Shown here: in pieces, positions 1 through 6,554 of the stretch
How the letters are laid out: the number at the start of each line of letters is the position of its first letter
How positions within the stretch are numbered: the stretch's first letter is position 1
Assembly: GCF_003581585.1 (NCBI RefSeq)
Contig: NZ_QXIR01000006.1
Coordinates: 105,810-169,809 of the forward strand
Source: Bacillus salacetis
GTDB lineage: Bacteria > Bacillota > Bacilli > Bacillales > Bacillaceae_B
Reading direction: 5' to 3'
DNA length: 64,000 nt
The notes under the pieces: model-generated
Told to the model about the DNA's origin: nothing
Databases searched by the model: none
Seen by the model: the letters and a program-made list of their open reading frames with translations, nothing else
Translations under genes and position numbers: made by a program

Positions 1-73
1 GGTGCTGATCAAGGCGCTTGTGCTTTTTAAGTCACCGCCCGCCCCGCGGAGTCGAGCACCTGGAGCGAAAACC
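1..73 (-). repeat. Truncated composite repeat: family C left half with an AAAAAGC-type insert
   Basis: Read on the minus strand, 31-73 is the left half of the dispersed repeat family C (CGCTCCAGG, then GCGGGGCGGGCGGTGA). It breaks off into AAAAAGCACAAGCGCCTTG, the start of the repeat family found in the array at 47588. The remainder lies outside the window. The same arrangement recurs near 54.8 and 59.1 kb. Confidence 0.6.
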
Positions 74-123
74 ATGTTATAACTAGTATTAGAGTGACCC
101 AGTATGTTTTTAAATCTCCCATA

Positions 124-132
124 TGTTATAAT
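124..132 (+). promoter_or_regulatory. Extended -10 promoter candidate for ywpF
   Basis: TGTTATAAT is an extended -10 (TG-n-TATAAT) 31 bases before the ywpF start. No good -35 box is seen, which fits an extended -10 promoter. Confidence 0.4.
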
Positions 133-162
133 TTGTACAAACTATGAGATGGAGGATCGTTC

Positions 163-603
163 ATGAAAACCTTTAAAGTAATCACCCTTCAAGTTGTTGA
201 AAACGATGATCTTAAAGACATTGAAATTGTGGACGGTTTAATTATTAATAAAGAAGATGGAAAAGGGACCTGGCTGATTGAGGGGTGCATGAAGAAGGAT
301 TATTATGATTTCTTCCGTGATGCCCAGCAGAGCGAGAATGACATTGAGGTGCAGGTTGTCATCTCCCTTCCTGAAAATGACCCGGCTGCCTTTATGACGA
401 GGATCAGCTGCATCAAAACGATGGATTTTCATTTGAGTGTTCTTTTTGAAGGAAAGCTGAAGAAGATGCGCAATGAATACGCAGAACTTCTGCTTGATGA
501 TCTGGTGGATAAAGGATTTGAGGGAGCAGGGCTTGTACAGGAATTCAGGGATAAGATGCGTTCCAAGCCAAGACTGGCTGCAACTGCTAAGTCATCCAAA
601 TAA
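163..603 (+). CDS. ywpF: YwpF-like protein
   Basis: This 146-residue soluble protein begins MKTFKVITLQVV and resembles the YwpF-like family of Bacillus, whose molecular function is not known. The ATG follows GGAGG with good spacing. It has no signal peptide or membrane segment; the C-terminus is basic and Ala/Ser/Lys-rich. In B. subtilis ywpF lies close to fabZ, and fabZ is 2.2 kb away here, so the neighbourhood supports the name. The Sin locus between them is an insertion relative to B. subtilis. The call rests on recalled family similarity and synteny only. Confidence 0.7.
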   Translation: MKTFKVITLQVVENDDLKDIEIVDGLIINKEDGKGTWLIEGCMKKDYYDFFRDAQQSENDIEVQVVISLPENDPAAFMTRISCIKTMDFHLSVLFEGKLKKMRNEYAELLLDDLVDKGFEGAGLVQEFRDKMRSKPRLAATAKSSK

Positions 604-633
604 ATTTTCAGACAAAATATGACAAGAAACGGC

Positions 634-661
634 TTGTTTTGTGGTATACTGTCACTATAAT
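634..661 (+). promoter_or_regulatory. Candidate sigma-A promoter of sinR
   Basis: TTGTTT (634-639), a 16-base spacer and a consensus TATAAT (656-661) lie 31 bases before the sinR start. The -35 is weak. Confidence 0.4.
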
Positions 662-692
662 GGATGATTATACGTACAGGATGTGAACGGTA

Positions 693-1013
693 ATGATCGG
701 GGAAAGAGTAAAGAAGCTTAGACAAGAGAGAAAAATGTCCATGACCGAACTTGCGGATAAGGCTGGGGTTGCCAAGTCTTACTTGAGTTCCATAGAACGA
801 AATTTGCAGAAGAATCCATCGGTTCAGTTTTTGGAGAAGATTTCCACAGCGCTGAATGTCCCCGTCGATTCTTTACTATATGACACGATTGAAGATAAGC
901 ATATCGATTCGGACTGGGTCAATATTGTTGAACAGGCGATGGAGTCTGGCATCAGCAAGGAACAGTTCCGGGAGTTTATCGAATTCAACAAGTGGAAACT
1001 AAATCAAAAGTAA
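693..1013 (+). CDS. sinR: SinR-type master repressor of biofilm genes
   Basis: The 106-residue protein has an N-terminal HTH (residues about 5-62, with KSYLSSIERNLQKNPS almost identical to B. subtilis SinR). A C-terminal Sin domain follows (about 74-106: DSDWVNIVEQAMESGISKEQFREF), which tetramerises SinR and binds SinI. In B. subtilis SinR represses matrix operons (eps, tapA) and, with SlrR, motility genes. The start follows an AGGATGTGA Shine-Dalgarno. The antagonist gene sinI lies immediately downstream but on the opposite strand, unlike the B. subtilis sinI-sinR operon. Length is close to the 111 residues of B. subtilis SinR. Confidence 0.88.
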   Translation: MIGERVKKLRQERKMSMTELADKAGVAKSYLSSIERNLQKNPSVQFLEKISTALNVPVDSLLYDTIEDKHIDSDWVNIVEQAMESGISKEQFREFIEFNKWKLNQK

Positions 1014-1048
1014 AAAAGCGATTCCCCATTTAGTGGGAATCGCTTTGA
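1013..1048. terminator. Bidirectional terminator between sinR and sinI
   Basis: Arms 1016-1026 and 1035-1045 (AAGCGATTCCC) form an 11-bp stem flanked by A-tract and T-tract, so it can end both convergent transcripts. Confidence 0.8.
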
Positions 1049-1180
1049 TTATTTTACAAGTACTTTTGATTTCTCTCTATTCGTATGTAGGTATTCTAGG
1101 ATTTCGTCTTTGGTGACCCCTACCGCCATTGCTTCTTTAATTAATGTAATCCACTCCAGATCCAGTTCTCTTTCCACCAC
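1049..1180 (-). CDS. sinI: SinI-like antirepressor (43 residues, GTG start)
   Basis: Translation from the GTG at 1180 gives 43 residues beginning MVERELDLEWITLIKEAM, followed by VGVTKDEILEYLHTN and a short basic tail. This aligns with the SinI domain (ELDxEWxxLxxEA....I....EIxxYL) and with the C-terminal halves of both SinR-like proteins here. There is no HTH, so it should act like SinI: binding SinR and disrupting its tetramer to derepress matrix genes. AGGAGGAG (1196-1189) gives a strong ribosome binding site; the next codon, also GTG, is an alternative start. The gene is convergent with sinR and is preceded by a c-di-GMP-I riboswitch-like leader. It is shorter than the 57-residue B. subtilis SinI, lacking its C-terminal extension. 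Confidence 0.85.
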   Translation of the reverse strand: MVERELDLEWITLIKEAMAVGVTKDEILEYLHTNREKSKVLVK

Positions 1181-1218
1181 TTTCTAATCTCCTCCTAAAA
1201 TACACTTAGTATTTCAGG
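1181..1218 (-). promoter_or_regulatory. Predicted expression platform: anti-SD hairpin over the sinI RBS
   Basis: On the minus strand CCTGAAATAC (1218-1209) can pair with GTATTTTAGG (1203-1194) across the loop TAAGT, ten pairs with one G-U. The distal AGG is the start of the AGGAGG Shine-Dalgarno. The CCT at 1218-1216 is also the 3' strand of the aptamer P1 helix, so the two pairings exclude each other. Ligand binding should free the ribosome binding site, an ON switch. This is inference from pairing. Confidence 0.6.
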
Positions 1219-1297
1219 CAATCCAGCCATCCTAGCAAGAACCTTTTCCTGCCTTAGATCTGTGACTTTGCGTCCTCATTTTTCAATGAGTTTGCCT
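1216..1297 (-). promoter_or_regulatory. Cyclic-di-GMP-I (GEMM-I) riboswitch upstream of sinI
   Basis: The minus-strand sequence holds the conserved GEMM-I elements in order. P1 is AGGCAA (1297-1292) paired with TTGCCT (1221-1216). P2 is CTCATT-GAAA-AATGAG (1289-1274), capped by a GNRA loop. GGACGCAAAG follows, then P3 with a TCTAAGG tetraloop-receptor side and CTAGGATGGC on the return strand, then GGATTGCC. Known class members such as Vibrio cholerae Vc2 share GGCAAAC, GGACGCAAAG, CCUAA and the closing G-rich/UUACC strand. It lies 36 bases from the sinI start on the sinI transcript strand. Confidence 0.88.
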
Positions 1298-1324
1298 TTG
1301 TCTGACTATCCCGTTGGCTAACCA

Positions 1325-1347
1325 GTTCTTTAACTATATCCATTATA
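1325..1347 (-). promoter_or_regulatory. sinI promoter -10 with a SinR-box heptamer at the start site
   Basis: A minus-strand TATAAT lies at 1347-1342; no clear -35 is seen. Just downstream, about where transcription would begin, the plus strand reads GTTCTTT (1325-1331). This matches the B. subtilis SinR operator consensus GTTCTYT. It suggests SinR could repress its own antagonist, but a 7-mer match alone is weak. Confidence 0.4.
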
Positions 1348-1458
1348 CTAATTACTAAAACCTATAATTTGTAAAAATCTGCTGTAGATTCTAACTTTTT
1401 TCCTATCTTATTTTACATTTATTTCCCTTTTGTAGTAATTTTCTGTTAATTTTGTCGT

Positions 1459-1689
1459 TTATGAAAGGTTTTTTTGTCGGATATCCATGTTTCTTAGTGG
1501 AAAAGATTTACGATATGCTTTTAGTTTTTTCTCTAAAGGAACAATCTTCTGGTTAATTTGAAGGAAGCTTGATGGGTTATGAACTGGTAAGTCAGTGAGG
1601 TCATTTCCACAGGATGGGCACAGCCACTCCCCTGTTTCAGTAGAGCTGAATGAGGGACGGCTGCATCGCTGGCAATGTTTCTTAAACAT
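1459..1689 (-). CDS. Small zinc-ribbon protein of unknown function
   Basis: The 76-residue product has two CxxC pairs, CQRC at residues 6-9 and CPSC at about 24-27, spaced as in a zinc ribbon. A basic tail (KKLKAYRKSF) follows. GAGAGGTGG precedes the ATG at 1689, a convincing ribosome binding site. I do not recognise a named family. It sits between sinI and a second SinR-like repressor and might be part of the same regulatory locus; this is position only. AT-rich DNA upstream (1700-1760) holds a TATAGT-like -10. Confidence 0.65.
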   Translation of the reverse strand: MFKKHCQRCSRPSFSSTETGEWLCPSCGNDLTDLPVHNPSSFLQINQKIVPLEKKLKAYRKSFPLRNMDIRQKNLS

Positions 1690-1787
1690 AAATCCACCTC
1701 TCTCGTTCGTTATATAGTACTTTATGTCTACTATACAGGATTTTCCTTTTATTTGCTAAACGCTAAAATCCTCCAAATATTCTTAAT

Positions 1788-1874
1788 AAAGAACTTTTTT
1801 CTTTAGTTTTCTACTGTATGCTGTCTTTATCTTAACTATACTGATTTTATAAAATATTTTTTGTTCGTTATAAT
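1788..1874 (+). promoter_or_regulatory. Upstream region of the second SinR-like gene: SinR-box and TATAAT
   Basis: AAAGAAC at 1788-1794 is the reverse of the SinR-box consensus GTTCTYT. A TATAAT lies at 1869-1874, about 38 bases before the start. A second TATAAT nearer the gene runs into the Shine-Dalgarno and is an unlikely promoter. The -35 is not obvious. Confidence 0.3.
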
Positions 1875-1912
1875 GGAATAACTAACTATATAATGGAGAA
1901 GGAGTTCGGGCT

Positions 1913-2269
1913 ATGGTGGGGGAGAGAATCAAATCCATAAGAGAGAAAAAGGGAATGACCATTAATGAATTAGCTCAAAAGGCAGAGATTTCAAAGTCTT
2001 ATATTAGTTCGATTGAAAGGGATATACAGAAAAACCCTTCTATCAATGTGCTGGAAAGGATTGCAGCAGCCCTTGAAGTTTCACTCGATAAACTGCTTGA
2101 TCAACCGGATTTGGAGGTCACCCTTGAGGAAGATTGGATCAGCCTGCTGAAGGAAGCGATAGAGCAGGGACTTACCAAGGAGGAGTTCATCCATTTCACG
2201 ATGTTAATGGAGATGAAAAGAAGGAAGCCGCTCGGGGGAAGGGAAAAGAATCATAAAAAGACCATATAA
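1913..2269 (+). CDS. SinR/SlrR-like transcriptional repressor
   Basis: This 118-residue paralogue of SinR has an N-terminal HTH (MVGERIKSIREKKGMTINEL, then KSYISSIERDIQKNPSINV). A Sin-type dimerisation stretch follows at about 72-100 (LEEDWISLLKEAIEQGLTKEEF), and the tail is basic. It probably forms homo- or hetero-oligomers with SinR or SinI, as SlrR does in B. subtilis, but is shorter than SlrR (152 residues). AAGGAG lies 8 bases before the ATG. Its own operator or partner cannot be told from the sequence. A shared terminator separates it from the convergent lipoprotein gene. Confidence 0.78.
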   Translation: MVGERIKSIREKKGMTINELAQKAEISKSYISSIERDIQKNPSINVLERIAAALEVSLDKLLDQPDLEVTLEEDWISLLKEAIEQGLTKEEFIHFTMLMEMKRRKPLGGREKNHKKTI

Positions 2270-2270
2270 A

Positions 2271-2296
2271 AAGCCGGTACTAAACCGGCCTTTGAC
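2271..2296. terminator. Terminator between the SinR-like gene and the lipoprotein gene
   Basis: GCCGGT (2273-2278) pairs with ACCGGC (2284-2289), with A-rich and T-rich flanks. It can serve both convergent genes. Confidence 0.6.
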
Positions 2297-2302
2297 TTCA
2301 TA

Positions 2303-2617
2303 TTACTGATTGTTTTTCTCATCGTCTTTCATTTCGTCTTCCAGGTCGTTACCATTATCGCCGTTTTGATTGTCGTCGATGTCTCCATTGTTGTCTTCAG
2401 AGATATTTCCTTCACCATCGTTTGTATCCATATCCATGTCGCCGTTGTCGTTCATATCTCCATTTTCATTCATGTCCCCGTTGTCGTCGTTAGGAACTTC
2501 TTCTTCAACTGGAGCTTCATTATCTTCCGGAGGCGGCTCCTGGTCGCCGTTACAACCTGCAAGAAGCATTGCGGAAAGTGCTGTTCCACCAAGGATGGAT
2601 AAAAGTTTTTTATTCAT
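2303..2617 (-). CDS. Acidic repetitive lipoprotein
   Basis: The 104-residue product starts at the ATG at 2617, which follows GAAAGGAGT; an upstream in-frame start lacks a ribosome binding site. Residues 1-19 are a lipoprotein signal ending in the lipobox LLAGC. The rest is almost entirely Asp, Asn, Glu and Gly, with short NGDM-type repeats (NENGDMNDNGDMDMD). The mature protein should be membrane-anchored on the outside and strongly negatively charged. No family function is recognised; cation or wall binding is only a guess. Confidence 0.75.
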   Translation of the reverse strand: MNKKLLSILGGTALSAMLLAGCNGDQEPPPEDNEAPVEEEVPNDDNGDMNENGDMNDNGDMDMDTNDGEGNISEDNNGDIDDNQNGDNGNDLEDEMKDDEKNNQ

Positions 2618-2741
2618 GTGTATGACTCCTTTCATTACAAAGAATTTTTGAGACCTATCTCTGCGGTCTTTTGATAGCATGCCCCATAATTTTGGAAACT
2701 TGCATCCAGTACCAATATTTTTGTTAATGAAAGGGCGGTCC

Positions 2742-2796
2742 CTTTAATGCTTTAAAGCAGCCGGGGACAGTCCCCTGGTGCTTTAAAGCATTAAAG
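2742..2796. repeat. 55-bp palindrome (GGGGACAGTCCCC family), copy 1
   Basis: Outer arms CTTTAATGC/GCATTAAAG surround the core GGGGACAGTCCCC. It abuts the fabZ terminator on the 3' side of fabZ. Confidence 0.9.
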
Positions 2797-2826
2797 AAGT
2801 CCAGCTGCTTCGGCAGCTGGACTTCT
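2796..2826 (-). terminator. fabZ terminator
   Basis: A perfect 13-bp stem (GAAGTCCAGCTGC, 2796-2808 with 2813-2825) carries the tetraloop TTCG on the plus strand, CGAA on the fabZ strand. The T-run is short. Confidence 0.75.
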
Positions 2827-2833
2827 TGTTTTG

Positions 2834-3268
2834 TTATTCTTGTTTTTCGCCTAATGCGAACATCATTTCTGTTTCGCAGGCTACTTCGCCGTCTACTGTA
2901 GCTACGGCTTTTCCTTTGCCGATTGCTCCGCGGAAGCGAACCATTTCGACTTCCAGGCGGAGAACGTCTCCCGGCTTCACCTGGCGCTTGAACCGGCAGT
3001 TATCGATTCCTGTGAAGAACGCAAGGCGTCCGCGGTTTTCTTCCTTTTTCAGCATCGCCACTGCCCCGACTTGTGCCAACGCTTCTACGATCAGGACTCC
3101 CGGCATTACAGGGTAATCCGGAAAATGGCCGTTAAAGAATTCTTCGTTTGCCGTTACATTCTTGATTCCCACGGCGCTTTTTCCCTCTTCGACTTCAATG
3201 ATCTTGTCCACTAGCAGGAATGGATAGCGGTGCGGGATAATTTCTTTGATTTGAGTAATATCGAGCAT
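2834..3268 (-). CDS. fabZ: 3-hydroxyacyl-[acyl-carrier-protein] dehydratase FabZ
   Basis: FabZ removes water from 3-hydroxyacyl-ACP in each round of type II fatty acid synthesis in the cytoplasm. The 144-residue product begins [21 protein letters not shown]. It has the hot-dog fold signature with the catalytic His in [12 protein letters not shown] (about residue 48) and the acidic partner in LIVEALAQ. The ATG at 3268 lies 7 bases after AAGGAGG; a TTG one codon earlier is less likely. Length matches B. subtilis FabZ (141). Its neighbours flhP-flhO-mbl match the B. subtilis order. Confidence 0.95.
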   Translation of the reverse strand: MLDITQIKEIIPHRYPFLLVDKIIEVEEGKSAVGIKNVTANEEFFNGHFPDYPVMPGVLIVEALAQVGAVAMLKKEENRGRLAFFTGIDNCRFKRQVKPGDVLRLEVEMVRFRGAIGKGKAVATVDGEVACETEMMFALGEKQE

Positions 3269-3366
3269 CAAACTGCCTCCTTAATCCTTTATGTACCTTT
3301 TCTTCTATCCATTCTACCTGAATTCTTCTTGGATAAAAAGTTATTTTGGATCAGCTCGCCATTTCG

Positions 3367-3420
3367 CTTTAGCGCTTTAAAGCAGCCGGGGACTGTCCCC
3401 CAGTGCTTTAAAGCGTTAAA
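3367..3420. repeat. 55-bp palindrome family, copy 2
   Basis: CTTTAGCGCTTTAAAGC and its partner flank GGGGACTGTCCCC, with a few arm mismatches. It lies directly against the next gene's terminator. Confidence 0.88.
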
Positions 3421-3452
3421 AACCCGGCCTTCTGTAAGGAGACCGGGGTTGA
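3421..3452 (-). terminator. Terminator of the EpuA-family gene
   Basis: AACCCGGCC (3421-3429) pairs with ACCGGGGTT (3442-3450) with small imperfections. A T-run follows on the minus strand. Confidence 0.65.
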
Positions 3453-3459
3453 TTTTTAG

Positions 3460-3744
3460 TTATTGTTCTTTTTTGACTATATCGATAATGTGCTGCCATG
3501 TGGATTTGTCCAGTACATCCATCGGTTTGCCGTCCCCTATGACGCCATATCCGAACATGGCGCCTCCAATGACACATCCGGCAAGAAGCACAACAAACAG
3601 GATGATTCGCAGCCAGATCGGAAGAACACGGATTCTTACCCACTTGCCGGGCTTTTCTTCCGCTCTGTTTTTCTTATTCTTTTTTTCCGCTTTGATTTCT
3701 TCCCTTGTTTTGCCTTCTTCTTGCAGAATTTGCTTTTCAGTCAT
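3460..3744 (-). CDS. EpuA-family membrane protein (annotated as RNA polymerase subunit beta-like)
   Basis: The 94-residue product has a charged, Lys/Glu-rich N-terminus (about 1-36). A conserved WVRIRVLPIWLRIILF motif leads into one transmembrane helix (about 45-66), followed by a short outside tail. This matches the small EpuA family often mislabelled DNA-directed RNA polymerase subunit beta; its real role is unknown. The start at 3744 has AAAGGAG 8 bases before it; an earlier in-frame ATG lies inside flhP and lacks one. It follows flhP closely and is probably cotranscribed with it. Confidence 0.7.
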   Translation of the reverse strand: MTEKQILQEEGKTREEIKAEKKNKKNRAEEKPGKWVRIRVLPIWLRIILFVVLLAGCVIGGAMFGYGVIGDGKPMDVLDKSTWQHIIDIVKKEQ

Positions 3745-3757
3745 TGTTTTAACTCCT

Positions 3758-4594
3758 TTAACGGATTCCATTTACAAGTCCCATCATTTGATCTGCCATC
3801 GAGATGGAACGGCTTTGGAATTGATATGCCCTCTGGACATTCAGCATGTCCGTCATTTCTTTCCCTATGTCGACATTGGAACCTTCCAATGTGCTTTGAG
3901 CGAGGCCGATATTATTTCGCAAGGCACCGTTCATGTTGGTGAGAATTTCATCTTCAGTGACTCCCAGCCCCTGCAGATCGTCCGGCAGTCCCAAAAGGTT
4001 TTGGCCGGCCTGCTCCATGAACTGAGGTTTTTCAATTGTTACTATTCCAAGGTTAAATGGCACTCCTGCGATAGTCAACTGTCCATTTTCACCAAGACGA
4101 ATGTCTTGGCTGTTCATTTCCGCCTCTGTAAAGGTGATAAAGTCATCATTTTCATCAAGGATGGCATGTCCCTGGCCATTCACCAGCATCATTTCGCCAT
4201 TGCCTGCCGGGTTTGCATAGAAAGCACCATCTCTTGTGAAACGTACTTTCGCTCCATCTTCCCCCTGAACAAGGACTTTGAAAAATTGATTGCGTGCAGT
4301 CAGGGCGAAATCGAGATTCCTGCCTGTTGACTTTAAAGAACCTTGGGCAAGATTGATTTCAGACTGTGACAGCTTTGCGCCAACACCCTGGCGAATGCCT
4401 GCAGGGGTCATTCTGCCATTGATATCCCTGTCAGCTTTTTGGTTATTGACCTGCTGGAACAGCAGTTCCGAAAACATGGATTCCCTGCGCTTATAGCCAT
4501 TTGTGTCACTGTTCGCGAGGTTATGTCCGATTGTATCCATCTGCTTCTGCAGCTGGTTCAATGTATTGGTTGCGCTGATCATCGTTCTGTTCAT
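3758..4594 (-). CDS. flhP: Flagellar rod/hook-basal body protein FlhP
   Basis: This is a FlgG-type axial protein, exported by the flagellar type III apparatus to form part of the rod or hook base. The 278 residues show the N-terminal flagellin-like heptad region with NLANSDTNGYKRR (the Flg_bb_rod motif, about 27-39). At the C-terminus SNVDIGKEMTDMLNVQRAYQFQSR is the matching axial motif. It starts 16 bases after flhO and has GGAGAGGGG as ribosome binding site. The pair flhO-flhP next to mbl is conserved in Bacillus. Confidence 0.92.
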   Translation of the reverse strand: MNRTMISATNTLNQLQKQMDTIGHNLANSDTNGYKRRESMFSELLFQQVNNQKADRDINGRMTPAGIRQGVGAKLSQSEINLAQGSLKSTGRNLDFALTARNQFFKVLVQGEDGAKVRFTRDGAFYANPAGNGEMMLVNGQGHAILDENDDFITFTEAEMNSQDIRLGENGQLTIAGVPFNLGIVTIEKPQFMEQAGQNLLGLPDDLQGLGVTEDEILTNMNGALRNNIGLAQSTLEGSNVDIGKEMTDMLNVQRAYQFQSRSISMADQMMGLVNGIR

Positions 4595-4610
4595 CGGTCA
4601 GTCCCCTCTC

Positions 4611-5453
4611 CTAGCCATTGACACGGCCAATTTCATTCACTGCTTTTTCCAGGCTTCTGTCATACGCCTGTAAAACCTTTTGATTGGCTTCGAATGATCT
4701 GTAGGAAGTCATCATATCGGTCATCGTTTTAGCGGTATCAACATTGGAGCGCTCGATAAAACCTTGCTGCATCCCGAATGCTGCCTCACTGCCGTATGCA
4801 TCTGGAAGGGGCTGGTTATCTTCTGTCCTGAAAAGACCGTCCCCTTCTTTTGTCAGCCTGTTTGGATTGAGCGCAAAGCCTATACCCAGTCTTGCTGACT
4901 CAATTTCATTCACCAGGACTCGGCCTTCTTCCGTGATTTTGAACTCATCGGAAGGCATCTGGATCCGCTGGCCATTTTGATCCAGGACATATAAGCCGCT
5001 CGCAGATGTTAAAAATCCTTGTCCATCCACGTTGAAGTTTCCATTTCTGGTGTAACGAGGTGTTCCGTCTCCGCCTTGAAGAGTGAAGAACACTCCTCCC
5101 CGCAAGCCGGTTTCAGGGTCGACAGGAATAGTTCCGTCAACCAGCGCGACATCCGTCAATCTTTCTGTTTCCTGGAGATCCCCCTGTAGGAATGCCGGGA
5201 TCGTTTCCTGCATGTAAACCCCCGTATTCAATGCCCCCACCTGTTGGGACATAGGTATTTTAAGGCCGTTCTTGGTCGGGACATCCAGCTTTTGTCCCTG
5301 CAATGACAGCAGCATTTCCGGGAAGGCCTTCATTGAAGACTGATCCGCTTTATATCCCGGGGTATTGGCATTGGACAGATTGTTTGACAGCATTTCTGTT
5401 TTCCGTTGCTGGGAAAGCATCCCGGAGGCAACAGTATAGAATCCGCGCAGCAT
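4611..5453 (-). CDS. flhO: Flagellar rod/hook-basal body protein FlhO
   Basis: FlhO is a paralogue of FlhP and part of the flagellar rod. The product is 280 residues from the ATG at 5453. An upstream GTG overlaps the AGAGGTG Shine-Dalgarno and is rejected. It begins MLRGFYTVASGMLSQQRK, contains LSNNLSNANTPGYKAD (Flg_bb_rod motif) and ends with the axial motif RSNVDTAKTMTDMMTSYRSF. The first gene of a two-gene flagellar operon, it indicates a flagellated organism although the main fla/che operon is elsewhere. Confidence 0.92.
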   Translation of the reverse strand: MLRGFYTVASGMLSQQRKTEMLSNNLSNANTPGYKADQSSMKAFPEMLLSLQGQKLDVPTKNGLKIPMSQQVGALNTGVYMQETIPAFLQGDLQETERLTDVALVDGTIPVDPETGLRGGVFFTLQGGDGTPRYTRNGNFNVDGQGFLTSASGLYVLDQNGQRIQMPSDEFKITEEGRVLVNEIESARLGIGFALNPNRLTKEGDGLFRTEDNQPLPDAYGSEAAFGMQQGFIERSNVDTAKTMTDMMTSYRSFEANQKVLQAYDRSLEKAVNEIGRVNG

Positions 5454-5552
5454 GTTGGGCACCTCTTTTTCCGTACATTTTTATCTAACAATTATTATAT
5501 CGGATCCTTTTCGGGATTGTTATGTGTTTCTTTCAATTGGTTGTTATTGGTA

Positions 5553-6554
5553 TCAGCTGATTTTCCTTCTGCTGATCTTATCGATGTTTTCCAGCATGAT
5601 GCCTGTCCCGATTGCTACACAGTTCATAGGGTTTTCAGCCACAAGGACAGGTACTTTGAGTTCTTCGGCAAGCAGCTGATCGATCCCGTGTAAAAGTGCA
5701 CCGCCGCCTGTAAGGATGACTCCTCTATCGATGATATCCGCAGAAAGTTCCGGTGGCGTTCTCTCAAGGACATTCTTGGCAGCTTGTACAATGACAGCTA
5801 CAGACTCACGAAGCGCTCCTTCGATCTCTGCAGATTTTACAGTGATTGTTCTTGGAAGACCGGAAACCATATCACGGCCGCGGATTTCCATGGATTCGTC
5901 GCGGGATCCAGGGAATACTGTCCCGATGTTGATTTTGATATCTTCAGCTGTGCGTTCACCAATCAAGAGCTTGTACTCTTTTTTGATATAGCTGAGGATT
6001 TCCGCATCGAACTTATCACCAGCCATTTTGATGGAAGATGCTGTAACGATGTCACCCATGGAAAGAACGGCTACATCCGTTGTTCCTCCCCCGATGTCCA
6101 CGACCATGTTCCCATAAGGCTGGAAGATATCCATTCCGGCACCGATCGCTGCAACTTTCGGCTCTTCTTCAAGGTAAACCTTTTTGCCGCCGCTTTTTTC
6201 AGCTGCTTCCCTGATCGCCTTTTGCTCGACGCTTGTGATGTTTGTAGGGCAGCAGATCAGAATGCGGGGCTTGGACAGCAGCCCTTTTACATTCAGCTTG
6301 TTAATGAAATGCTTCAGCATGGATTCTGTTACATCGAAATCCGCGATGACGCCATCCTTCAATGGACGCATTGCCGCAATGTTTCCAGGTGTACGTCCAA
6401 CCATTCGCCTGGCTTCTTCACCGACAGCAAGGACTTTGTTGTTGGTGCGGTCGATTGCCACTACAGAAGGCTCGTTCAGGACGATTCCTTTTCCTTTCAC
6501 ATGGATCAATACATTAGCCGTTCCCAGGTCAATTCCAATATCTTTCGCTAACAT
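5553..6554 (-). CDS. mbl: Cell-shape protein Mbl (MreB-like actin homologue)
   Basis: Mbl polymerises under the membrane and guides sidewall peptidoglycan synthesis. The 333-residue product begins MLAKDIGIDLGTANVLIHVK, with the actin phosphate-1 loop DLGTAN, phosphate-2 DIGGGTTDVA and the adenosine motif LTGGGALLHG. It is closer to B. subtilis Mbl than to MreB. The ATG at 6554 follows GAAGGGAG; the nine codons upstream are probably not translated. It lies between spoIIID and flhO, as in B. subtilis. Confidence 0.95.
   Translation of the reverse strand: MLAKDIGIDLGTANVLIHVKGKGIVLNEPSVVAIDRTNNKVLAVGEEARRMVGRTPGNIAAMRPLKDGVIADFDVTESMLKHFINKLNVKGLLSKPRILICCPTNITSVEQKAIREAAEKSGGKKVYLEEEPKVAAIGAGMDIFQPYGNMVVDIGGGTTDVAVLSMGDIVTASSIKMAGDKFDAEILSYIKKEYKLLIGERTAEDIKINIGTVFPGSRDESMEIRGRDMVSGLPRTITVKSAEIEGALRESVAVIVQAAKNVLERTPPELSADIIDRGVILTGGGALLHGIDQLLAEELKVPVLVAENPMNCVAIGTGIMLENIDKISRRKIS

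Noticed and set aside
2742..2796. GGGGACAGTCCCC palindromes as operator sites for a regulator
   Set aside because: They lie at gene 3' ends rather than promoters and extend as 55-bp palindromes, unlike operators.
3230..4330. Long plus-strand open frame opposite epuA-like gene and flhP
   Set aside because: Antisense shadow of well-supported genes, with no start signal and no domain.
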